From: Odontesthes bonariensis
Lineage: Eukaryota > Chordata > Actinopteri > Atheriniformes > Atherinopsidae
Assembly (NCBI RefSeq): GCF_027942865.1
Contig: NC_134526.1
Span: 22,115,784 to 22,179,783 of the forward strand
Reading direction: 5' to 3'
Length of the DNA stretch: 64,000 bases
Under the pieces are notes generated by a model, which saw only the letters and a program-made list of their open reading frames with translations, did no database searches and had not been told where the DNA came from. Shown here piece by piece: positions 12,762-24,700 of the stretch; position 1 is the stretch's first letter; each line of letters starts with the position of its first letter. The translations under genes and the position numbers were made by a program.

Positions 12762-15700
12762 CTGAGAGAGAAAAAAGAAAGACCACCTTAAAAACAGTGA
12801 CTTTTGAGACGGTAATGCTCATGTGGGTCCTCATTCCCAAGTTATAAAGTCATTTAACTGCCAATTAAATTTGAAAGGGTAGTAGTAGAATTTGATTATT
12901 TAGCTACTTGAAAATATAATTGTTAATTCCAGACTATTAGAGCACCTTACCTCCTGCTTGTAAAATGATGTCAATGAAATCATCTTGATTCTGTGGATCC
13001 TGCTGAAAGACACACACAGAAACACATTATCCTTCAGCACTACACGACACGTTCACATAACACACGGGGGAACTACATGACAGCTTTACGTGACTTGGGA
13101 TGATGTAGTGCCGATTGTAGAGGCTGCTAAAGTAAAATCTAATAAACAAACCCCCCCCAAACTGTAAAACATGAACGTTCCATTAAATTAGCAGCGTGTT
13201 GCCTTGCCTGTGACAATTCTCGCTTGTAAAAATGACACAATCAGACTCGCAGTGCATCTTACTTTGTCATCGGGCTGTGAGGCCGCTGTCCTGACGGAAG
13301 CTGGGGACGGAGGACTCAACAAGGCATCCAGGTCAGCGCACATCTCCTGCAGGAGGGACACAAGTTTCCAGTCCCCCTTTTTTCAAAGACAACTTAAAAG
13401 ATCATTGGTGGGACTCTTCGGTTACTTACAGTCTGAGCGGGAGGTGACGAGCTATTTTGTCTCGTGGGCGCAGGTTGTTGGTCCTTGAAGAAAGGATGCA
13501 GACTGGGTGGTGCTGACAAACAGTGAGCTGCCCCCTGCTGTGGCTGCTGTGCAGACAGCTGAAGTGCTCCGTTCTGCATCTTCATGAAGATAAAGTGAAA
13601 CTGTCCTTTAGGTGAGAGGCTGCAGGCAAACTCTTTTCATTTTTTTATCATCTATTTTGTCTCATTTTGAAATTGCTTCCATAACATTTCCTCATATATA
13701 CATATGCATATCGGCCAGTTTACAAAAAGCTGGATTTTCCTGGATTTTGTTTACTGAGCATTGGTGCAAATGAATGCCTATCCAATCAGATAATGCCTCA
13801 TTTGTATATATAACTGTGCGTTCTAGAAGAATTGTTCACACGTGAAAAAAAAACGTGACCGAAAAAGTACTTTATTCCTAAAAATATGTCGGTAATTATT
13901 CACGGTCTAAGTGAGATGACTGCATAACAGTCCTGATTAACCCAATAAGGGGGACGTGCCGCTCCATTAGACATTAAACCTGCACTGATACCACACAACG
14001 CACCAGCAACTCGATGACACGTCACACCCTCACCGCAATAAATGAAGTAAAAGAAAAATAGACACTTTTGCCATGAGTAATAAAGTGAGAGAAGAGAGGC
14101 AATAATTAAGGAAGTGAGAGAGAAAAAAGAGAGGATGTGAGAACGTATGAGCAGGAGACAGGGTGAGATTAAACTTCACACTGGCTTTTAGTGCTGGAGA
14201 GAGCACAGAGGAGAGAAACAGGATGCTAGGTGAGTAATGGCTGATTGCCAGCTTGGATTGGCTCTGTCAATAAAGTTGCTTACATATGTGTATGATAAAA
14301 ATATTACAATAGTTTCTTCCTCTGCTCTGTGCATATTATAAATCGGAGAAGATTTAGGCGTCTTTAGCCCCTTTCACACTGCGACCCGCTACCTTAGCGG
14401 GTCCAAATTGGACCTTCGACCCGCGTCGAGCAATGTTAACGCTTGGCGTGTCGGGGTGACCCATGTCGCCTGAAGCCGAGTTCAGGGGGCGTTGCCTAGT
14501 GGCAGAGCATCACACGAAACACATAAAATGGTGGGCGTGTACAATGACGTAGACACAAGCCATGCGTCGGAGGTAGGATTAAATACACCTGTCTGCATCA
14601 AATTTTTCAAACAAACGATGGCAGGACACCTTGAGATATCGTTTATGCAATTGTATATGCAGTTCATGGAGATGTTACTTTACGGTGCGTGGGAAACCAC
14701 GCTCTCCCATCTTTCTCGCCAGCCCTTCCAGCAGAGGTCCATCCTTCACCATCCCCGAAATGTGGCGGTAAATAACGTCCTCTGCTCGGAGGCTGAGGAG
14801 CTCGCGGACCTCCTTGTCTCCCCAGTTGCCCATTTTGAAAAATGTCTCGAACTTGATGTAGACTAAAACAGAGTGAAACTTGTCCTCACCTGTCGCTGTT
14901 GTTCTGAATCAGCTGTCCATTCTGTATTTTAAACTCCACACGCCACGCCCACGTCCGACCCGTGTCGATTGCGTTCACATCAAACTCGGCTTGACAAAAA
15001 GACTAGGGTCCGACGCGGGTCGAAAGGCGAGTCGAGTTGACGCGGCAGCCCGGGTCGTCAGTGTGAACGCAACAGCGGACACGCTAAATTTGCGGATTAA
15101 ACGCGGGTTATTCGGCAGTGTGAAAGGGGCTTCAGACTCCTATCATCAAGCTAATGAAACATATTCATATGCTCCAGATGTTAACTTTACTTCTTTGACT
15201 GGCAGGAAATACACAACATTATGACAGCAGCCCTTTTATCCATGTTATGTCCTTTAACAGTGGTTGAAATGTAAGTCATAACCTTATCGTTTGTGTTGTT
15301 ACAGCGCAAACGACCATGGATCTCTTAAAGTTGCGGTCGGCAACTTTCTTTTAGTCATATTAGCTTGAACTGTCATGGGATTCTGGAAGTAGAATATTAA
15401 ATAGGCTGTTTAGGAAAAATAACGAAATCTGTAGCTCCCTCTGAAGCCTGTAATCGTGCTTGCAAAAACCGAGCGCTCCCGGCTGTTTTTAACCAATCAA
15501 GTTAGGGTGGAGGAATCCTACCTGTCAATCACAGCTTGTGCACACGCTGCTGAGCGTGAGTCTGCCCCAGCTTGTGTGCGCTCACACTGGTGTGAACTCA
15601 CGTGCACAACCTCGTCCACAGAGGGGGAGGGGTTTGGGGGGCGATTCGGAGCTTGTTAGAGGTTGGGGGAGGGACCTGAAAGTTGTATCAGTTCGAATTT

Positions 15701-18700
15701 TCCGACTTTAGACTCGCAATTTTGAAAACCTGCCGACTGCAGCTTTAAAGGGACGGTATTTTATATAGGCCTATTTTTAAACATTTCCATGAAATTATTA
15801 TCGCACCCTTTTTTAATTACTCTTATTTAATCAATTGTGACATTTTAACCATTTTACCTTATTTATGCATATAATTGAATTGTTTGTATTTATTCATATT
15901 TTACTGTGGGTCACATTAGGGTTAGGGATGACAGCTCAGTCACCTCAGCCTCATTTCAGATTGGCATGTGTTGTGGTAAATTCGATGTCTGCTAACCACT
16001 TGTCTTTTAAATGACACCTTGTTGTAGACCCAATGTCTGCAGACCATGTGTCTGTTGATTAACACAGAGACAATAATCATTTGAATGACCATTGTTACCA
16101 GATTCTACATCTCCCCAAAGTGCGAGACCGTCCCCGGGGGGGGGGGACGGGGACGGTTAAAGAATACACATCTGAAAAAACAGAACCCTTCCTCCTGTAT
16201 AAATGCATCTGATTTCCTTTGTCCTGGGTCTTTCTTCACCATGAACGCTGACTGGTGTTGACTGACCCTTCTGCAGAAGAGAATAAACACGTGGCCGGCC
16301 GGCAAAAACGACAGATATCTCTATATTTCATTTCTCATCAGAGGTATTAGGAAGCAAGGGAAGAATTTTTCCATGACACATGCAAATATGTTCTTCTCGT
16401 GTAAAGTTTAACAAATTTCCCATCAAAGTCTTGGAAGTTTGCAACTTCTCCAAGGTTTCTCTACAAACTTGCAACACATGGCACTTTTTTGCCTTTTTGC
16501 GAGAGTGTTTCTTCAGCACTAATATCAGAGTAAATGAAAATATGCAGTCTTATTCATCTTAGGTCCTGTAACGTAAACTTACTGCGCCGCTTGATGCTTT
16601 TGGTGGCTTCTAACGGTGTCTTTGTCAGCCTCTTCTTCTTAAAACAACTTGAAGGGACATTATGTATTTTCTTCCCCCATCTAGTGGTGCAATTTTATTT
16701 TGCAAAGTCGAATGAATTTGCTCTCTAGCGCCTCGCGTTTTCAAATGTGCGTTGCAACTTCTTGAACTACGGCAGGTGGTATGTGTCAAGATTCAAGAAG
16801 CTATAGCTTCAGACTCAAGGTCCATACAAACAAAAAGACATCAAGACACACAGTACAAAGGATTACATAACACACATACAACAACACTATAAATACAGAT
16901 GACAGATAACATGTCAGATAACATAAGTTGACATAGCCTTTGGTGTGCAAACAATGCAATTAGTCATATTCTGGGAGTTACCGGAAGTGACGTCGACGAA
17001 GCGGTAGCGTTAGCAGCAGTGTGTAGTTGCTATCTGGAAAGTGTTCTTTTAAATAAACTTTCTAATGCTTCATTTTGTGAGTTAAGAGCCTATGTGTACT
17101 ACGGCAGAAGTTTGGTAACAATCAATGCATTATTAGTGGGATAATTTACGAGATAAAATCTATTTACCATTAGCGCCAGTAATAAGCCATTCGGCGGACG
17201 TGACGTCAAAATGACGTCATTTCCGCTTCCAGGCCTGGCGTTGGGGAAAACGCGATTCGAAGTGCTTTATGTCCCTCTCGGTACTTCTTCGTTTTTCATA
17301 GACCGGAAGGACATTGCAGCCTCCATAGAGCTTACCCGCTCTATGTAGATAAAGACAAGTTATTCTTCACTCAGGAGGATAAGTGACATTTTTGACAGAG
17401 ATAATTTTACACCAATGAGGACTAATTTATGAATGAATATGTTGATTTGAGCTAATAAATGACTTAATTTATTACATAGTGTCCCTTTAAAACTGATTTA
17501 GCACTTCTGTGTGAAATCTTGAAAGTTGTTCCTCACATCTAAGTTGCTTTGAATAAAAGGGTCCGTTAACTGCCTGCGAATGTGAAAAGACCGGAAGCAA
17601 TGAGGGCATTTCTAACCCCAGAGCCTGCAGGCAGCGCCCAGGGCAGCAAAAAGCAGCTTTAAAGAGGTCAGGAGGAAGTGATGGAAATTTTACAACTTTT
17701 AGAGGTTTTGTAGATTCCATGTCGACCATGAGGCAGATCATATACGGAAGCAACAGTGAGTTAACTCCATGACCAAGCTAACAGGAGATAACCAAACCTC
17801 GGACCCTTAAATAGCAACCTAATGTGTTAGACCTGGCTTTATCTAGAAAGGTTAGCTCGTTTTCTTCTAAATTCCATAACTGATAAGAAGTTTTTAAAAA
17901 CGCATAAACGTACATAAAGATACGTTTATTTCATACACGGTGCTCCACTGAATCCTGGCATTTTTTAGGCTGGATTTTCCCCAAACGCCTCATGCTCCAG
18001 CAACACCTGCACTCGACGAGCGACACGTGCTTTAAGACGAGGTGCGAAATCAGATGAAAAATCTTCCAACCTCACCTTTGAGTCGAGTTGCTTCAGAAAT
18101 CCCGCACGCTGTTTGCTTCTGGTAACCTGAGCAGGAAAGATGCTGGGGAGCTCGGCTGGAGTCGAGTGGAGACGCTGCGGAGAAATTAAGAATTCAAACA
18201 GTTGTTCGTGCTGAATATGAATTACATCAGAAAATGAAGAAAAGCCTCTGAGCTTTTCCTCCATTTCCAGGAAGCTCGGCGCAGTGCAGCAGCAGCGGCA
18301 GCAGCCAGGGATCTGTTCATTCTTCTAGGTTTGGCTTGTTGGCACCAGTAAGCTGAAAGCTACGCCGCTGCTTGATGCGTTTGAAAAGCCCAAAGACCAA
18401 CTGCAGTAATCACCCGAGGGCTCCCAGTGTAGATTCTCCTTTGGCTGAGTAGCTGAGCTGGGATTGACCTTAGTAACAAAGTGCCTGGAGATACCATTTA
18501 AAATAGGGTCTTTGCTATATACACACACACACAAACAGATACACATATATATATTTATGTATGCAGTACCTACATTTCCCAGAACAATTTACAAAAAGTT
18601 TTAATACCTGCAGTGCAATGTGATTTGTTGCTTTCCCCTCTGAGGCGTCAGCTCTTTCATCTCCTGTAATGTGATTGGTCAGTGAAATCAAGAAGCGGTT

Positions 18701-21700
18701 GTCGTTGCCATCACCGACCGCAGCAGGGGGGAGGTCACTCTTTAGGAGTTCCGGTGGGAAGGAGGGAGTTGAGTGACTGGTCGGTTCGAGGTCGGTTCGA
18801 GCCATCTGTACAAAGATAAAGCACGTTTTTTAGATGTTTTTTAGATTTCCCCTTCTCCTATGAGTCGTCCCGAGTCAGCTGGGCCTTTAAATTTTCAAAT
18901 CTGACCAGATCCACAGGATTTTGTTTTGAGGAAAACTTAACCACAGAATATTTCTGGCATAATAAGTAAATATGACAGCAGATATGACACTATTATAGGC
19001 TGTATATACAGAATCCATTCCTGACCTGGGCCTGATTATTTCTCCTGTGACAGTACCTGTTGTTGATTCAGATGTATCTTGGTCTGTATCTGGATCTGTT
19101 GCTGCTTGGATTGCCTCACATTGCAGGATTGCTTTGGCTGCATCGGCCCCGACTGTTGTTGCTTTTGTTGCGCTGCCAACCGCTGCTTCTGCTGCTCGTG
19201 TTGTTTGGGCAGCGCTTTTTGCGATTTCTTTTGTCTCTGCAGACACAGCTTCTGCTGTGGCTCTGACATCTGAATGTGGTTCTGAATGTTGTGCTGCCGC
19301 TGCAGGAGTCTCTGAATGGCCTGTTGCTGAGCCAGCTGCAGAGCCGGCTGGTGGAGACAAACAAGTTCTTGTTTTTTCTGCACACCTTTCCGCTCTGGCT
19401 TGAGTTGCAGATGCGTCTGATCCTGCGCCACCTGATTTTGGGTGAAAGACTGCAGTAATCCGTGAGCGTCTGACGATTGCACAGATGGCTCAGATCCACC
19501 TATCTCAATCTCAACTGCTTCCTGTTTGACGGTTAACTCGTTTGCATCCATTTCACTTGAAAGGGATGATACTTGCGGGGCAAACGGCTCGTGATCAGGA
19601 GGTTCTTCTTTCACTCTTCGAAGAATTAGCGGCTCTGGGGCTCGTCCCTCTCTGGTCCCGAGCTCTAGCTGCATCTTCAGCACCTCCACCAGCCTCTGCT
19701 TCTGCATCAGCCTCCTGGTAAGCTCTGCAATCTGCTTATCTTTCTCCTGCAGCATTTTGTCCTTGTCAATAGTCACAAGAGAAGCTGCAGTTGTTGAGGA
19801 GGGGGCAGGTGAAGAGGCAAAGCAGTGTTTCTGTAGAGAGGCAGACTTTAAAGAGAACTGACAAGGTGCCTGGGTGGAACATGGGGGCTCTTCTTTAACG
19901 TGAACAGCCACTGAAGATGGCTGAAGGCTCAGCTCGGTGAAAGGAGAACTTATCTAAAAGAAAGGAAATCCTTTTTAGTGCTATTAGGGGTTTTATTAAG
20001 ATGTTGACATACAGAGGTAAAGATATATTTGATCCTTTCCTTCAATTGGTTATATATATAAATATATATATATATATATGTATTAATGAAATAATAATAA
20101 ACGTTACACACCCTAAAAATACTTGCTTACTTACTAGATTTTAGTGATTTAGACTTTGAGATGTGCAAGTTTTAGACTGTGGTGTTTGCACCCAAAACAA
20201 AGGAGTATTGCCAAGACTAAATCATGTCTTTCATTTGGTGAAATACTGTATAAATCACCCCGCTTTCATCCCAGGGCATCTGGATTATTGTAGGTTATCA
20301 CTTCCTTTCCCATGTTGCTTCTTTCATACTTTTAACACGTTATGACTTCAGCTGATCTTGACTAAACGAGTTCTGATACGAGGTGCAATTAAAGCCCTAT
20401 TCACATATGTGTCAGATGAATGGCTTGTCTAAATGGTGGCGGGTGTCTGATCGATGTGCTGCAGCAAACCACAAAAGAGTCTGACCAGTTCTCCCAGCAG
20501 GTTGCTGTTAAAGCGGATGCCTTTTGGGCTCACGGGGGCCGGTGTGCTGGATCGCGGTTTGATGTTGCCGACGACGCATCTCTTGAGCCGCTCAGGAGTT
20601 CCTGCAGTTTTGATGAAAAAAAAAAAAAAAAACGCTACCTGCATCAGTTATATTTTAAAATTCTTTTAACACTAGACTCTACATCAGACATTCACAATGT
20701 GCACATTGCAATTTCTTTAGAAAGAATCTTCTATCGCTCCCTTTTACTGCAGGAAAACATTAGATGTGCATGTAAGACCCTTAATAAGGTCACAGACCGA
20801 TGCGAGAAGATGCCTGGCGGGGCTGAAACTGCTCCTCTTGTAATGCGCCGTTATTGGTGGTGGCGGTTTCAGCTTTTTTGGAGGATCTGCCGCCTCCTCC
20901 TTCGGGCCCTGGCCCTGTGGTACCCCCTGCTGTTGGAGAGGGGGTAGTGTCGCCGCCTCGGTTCAGTTCCTGGTAGGTCTTCAGCCTCTCGATGAGGTTG
21001 TTTTTGGTGCCAGAGACGGGCAAACTGCGCAGCTTCAATTCCGACTTTAACTCTGCAACCTGGCGGAGTGCAAGACAAATTGAGATGGGAGGGCGGAGAA
21101 AATGATGAAGATAAATATGAATGGAAAATTGGAAAGCATCAAAGGAGAAAGAGGAGAGGAAAACAAGAAGAAAGAATAATTTGTCACTGTTTGTTTTTAA
21201 CTGCTTGGAGCTGGCAGGGACACTTTTCTTTGACAAAGCTTTGAAAGCAGAACATGTTTTACACGTGTCAAGCGTCACTGTATTTACACTGTAATTATTC
21301 TATGCTAAACACTTGGCGTTCAGCCATCACCAACACCTATCAGTTTGGAATGACCGCAGTTTTCCTTGAGGTTACAATGTTGCTGTTCAACTAACCTTCA
21401 TTCCATCCAGATTAGGATGCACTGACGCTGCTTTGGTCCCGGCTAAAGGAGCAGAACCCAGACAGATGTAGTTAAGCTGGTCAGAGAGGACGGGTGACGG
21501 GGCAGCAGCAGGTCGAGGCGGGGACGAGGTAGACATGGAATTGGAAGAGGAAGACGGTTTCGGATCTCTGTTTGGAGAAAGAAAGTCAAACCAAAAGTAA
21601 ACCTTCACACAAAGCGACAGCAGTCAAGTTCCTGTCTCCCATGTTCCACCAAGACAAAGCCTTTATCAAACTCTTCCAACATCCCAGAATGGTAAAGCGC

Positions 21701-24700
21701 ATGCTTCCAGATGAACTCCCCACTCACTTGGGGGGTGCAGGCAGGATGGTGTGGTAGTTGTAGTGCTGTTGCTGCTGACTGAGGATTTGGAGTTGCAGGA
21801 AGAGCTGCTGCTGCTGGAGGATCTTGGCATAGGATGAGTCCAGATGTGGAGGAGGCTCTTTGTCTCCCTTCTGGTCAGGAGGGATGTACTGATGGTACTT
21901 CAACTTCTTGATCTACAAGGCAACACATTAACAACTTTCAGCATGAGCAATGAGAACTGACTTTACATGAATAAAAAAACGGGAAAAATTAAAAAATGTA
22001 CCTTCGGTTTGTTGTCCTTGGTCTTTTTGTGTCTCAGGGAAAGGCGATCGGAGTTTGGTTTAGGCTGGGGCTGAAAAAAGACAAACGTTACAGATGTTTT
22101 TCACTGTCAGAAACAAGTTCAGTGGTCACTCTTTTTGTACTTTAGCAGTAGTTTGATCTCTACCATCTCAGAGAAAAAAAGATAAACAGCCTGTAAATGC
22201 TACGCAACAGTCCGTCACAAGCTAGTTGCTAAGTTGCTAGCTGCTTACTGTTTGAAGTTAGCTACATATCATAGAAACAAAACATTAACAGCAGTACAAT
22301 GACACTTAGACTGAAAAGGAACTGCAACTTCATCTTTTAAGTGCTTTATCTTCCAAACAATAGTTTCCCAGGGAGCACTGGATGTGACTTCAACAGTGTC
22401 TAACTCTCATTTAGCCATGAATATCTCAGGCTAACCTTATAGCACCTTTAGCTCGAGATGTTTAGCCCTCTTTCATTTTTTTATATCATTCATTCCCAAA
22501 GTTGTTTGTGGGGAATTTTATGTTTTTTTTAAATTAAAAAAAAATGTTCTTGTTTGTTTTCTTTTTTATTGATGATAGGGAGAAAAACTAAGTATTACCG
22601 GCCTTATTGTGCACTTACTTTGTTTCATTAAGTATAAATTGTACTGGTGAGAACATAAAAATGAGATGCCCAATCAACTCTTCTGAGATTTATTATCATT
22701 TATTTCACCTCACTGCATTTTACTCAAGTATATTTTATCAAGAATAGGTGAATAAAAAAAGTTGTGATTTATGAAATGTCTATCACTTTTAAATGGCTAT
22801 TAAGATGATGCTTAACTGGCAATAGAAACAGTCCTAAATGTTTGTTAATGCACAAATTCTCTTTTCAAGAAACTAGCCCGATTGTAAATTGGGTCACGAG
22901 GATTTATCAACTTTAAAAAGTGGGTTCCCAGAAAAAAAGTTTGGGCAACACTGCTTTATACCGCACCAACAACTGTAAATATTAAAGATTTCAGTTTCAT
23001 TTCAGTTGTTATAAATTTGGATTCAGCCTGTGTGCCGTATCCAGAGAATCATAAAAGTTGAAGTTTACCCCAAAACATGACAAATTCAGTTTACATCCTT
23101 CATGTTGGGAGTAAAGGTGGTATATTCCCAGATTTACCTGTAGCGCAGAGAAGAATAACATCCATTTAGTATGGTTTGGAAATTACAGCCCAACTACTCC
23201 ACTTTTCTCTTGGATCAGCAGTATGACAGTCTGCTGGAGTTTACAGTAACATGGCTTTATGGCTTCGTGAGTTCTCAACCAAAATAGCTCAGTGTGATGA
23301 CCAGCCACTGTCACATCAGTTTTACGTGAAAGCCCAGACAGAGCGGCTACTGTGAACGCCAGTGAATCCACGCAGAAAGCACATTTGTCATTCTCGGTGA
23401 AGACAAACGATTACTGACAGGTGTCACTTACCTTGATGTCAGAGTTAGCACCTGTCCTCTGTGCAGACGATGCCGCAGTCCTATTGGTCAGCTTCAGTGC
23501 AGTGAGGGATCCAGCTATCGATGGAAAATGAAGAGCTGGTGGAGGAGCCTGGTTTAAGAGATAGAAGCTCGGTGATTACCGATAGTTACACCATAATCTA
23601 AGTGCTTCAGTCTGACATTCAAGGTTACACTATTAAATCCATGCTTTATATGCATTACATGTTAGTAAAGCTGTGTAACCCAACTCCCTGGAGGGTTTGT
23701 ACCTGAGTCGGGGATTGGATGCTGCTGCCAGCTAGTTTCTCTGTTGGGGAACGCACAGCTCCAGGGCCCAGAGGATAGTCCAGGCTTACCGGTCCAGGAG
23801 ACAGGCTGTCATTACTGTCCTCATCGCATGACGAGTTCTCCCCTGCGGCCTTTGGAAACTGTGTCTCTGAGAGAGGAAGGTAGGATTATGGAGAGAGATG
23901 CAAAGGAAATAATTCATACCCAACTAAGTTGAACCAAATGTCAGAACCGGTGACTGTATCTACCTATATGCTTGAGAGTTTATAACTGTATTTCTTGCGT
24001 ACACCTTGAAAACGGGAAGCTTCACAGGAAGTGTTTAGATACCTCCTTTCAAATCAGGACCTACTGTCCTTCTTAATAGACTGTGAACATCCACAAACTA
24101 TCACCAGTGCCTCCTGAAGTTTCTTCACTGTTCGCTCTAGAACTGTCAGGCAGAAGATTTCCCCCCGATACAATAAATTCATCCTCCATACAGCCAAATG
24201 AGGATGGACACTCATACTAGTTTTCATGTGACAGATGACGCCTGTCAAAGTACAGCATTATGCTAGAAATTCGAGATGATCAGTTGGGCAATTTATGCAG
24301 TCAATACATTAACTGTTTAACTGCGATGGGTTCTCCTCTTTATGCCCGACACTAATAATATCCACTTTACTGATTTTTATTCTCAGCAGCAAATTATCAC
24401 AAGTGAATAGAGTAGAAAGTGACATACAAATCAAGTAAGGTAATATAAAGTGCACTTATCGAACACAGTACAAATGTTTCAGTATTAACCAGCACCGGAA
24501 AGGTTGAGTCATCCTACAGCACGGCAATATATTTAAGCCACGATCTCAGTGCTAATTTTTCCCTCACGAATATCATATCATCATGTGATTATTATGCAGA
24601 CTTATAAGTATTCGCCAGGATTTAGGTAATAATGGTGCCTGCTACGACCCCCTGGACTGGTAAAGAGACATTTTTATTTAATTATTTATCTATTTCAATA

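Noticed and set aside
12245..12847. 200-codon plus-strand frame
   Set aside because: It overlaps the mrtfa last exon on the opposite strand, whose sequence matches a known family; the plus frame has no motif.
16134..16150. G-run and GGGGACGG repeats as a G-quadruplex or promoter
   Set aside because: It is one short homopolymer with a small repeat inside an intron; no nearby start or transcript sign.
19047..19403. Plus-strand frame rich in Ala, Ser and Val
   Set aside because: It is the antisense shadow of the Gln-rich mrtfa exon 13; CAG/CTG-rich DNA is open in several frames.
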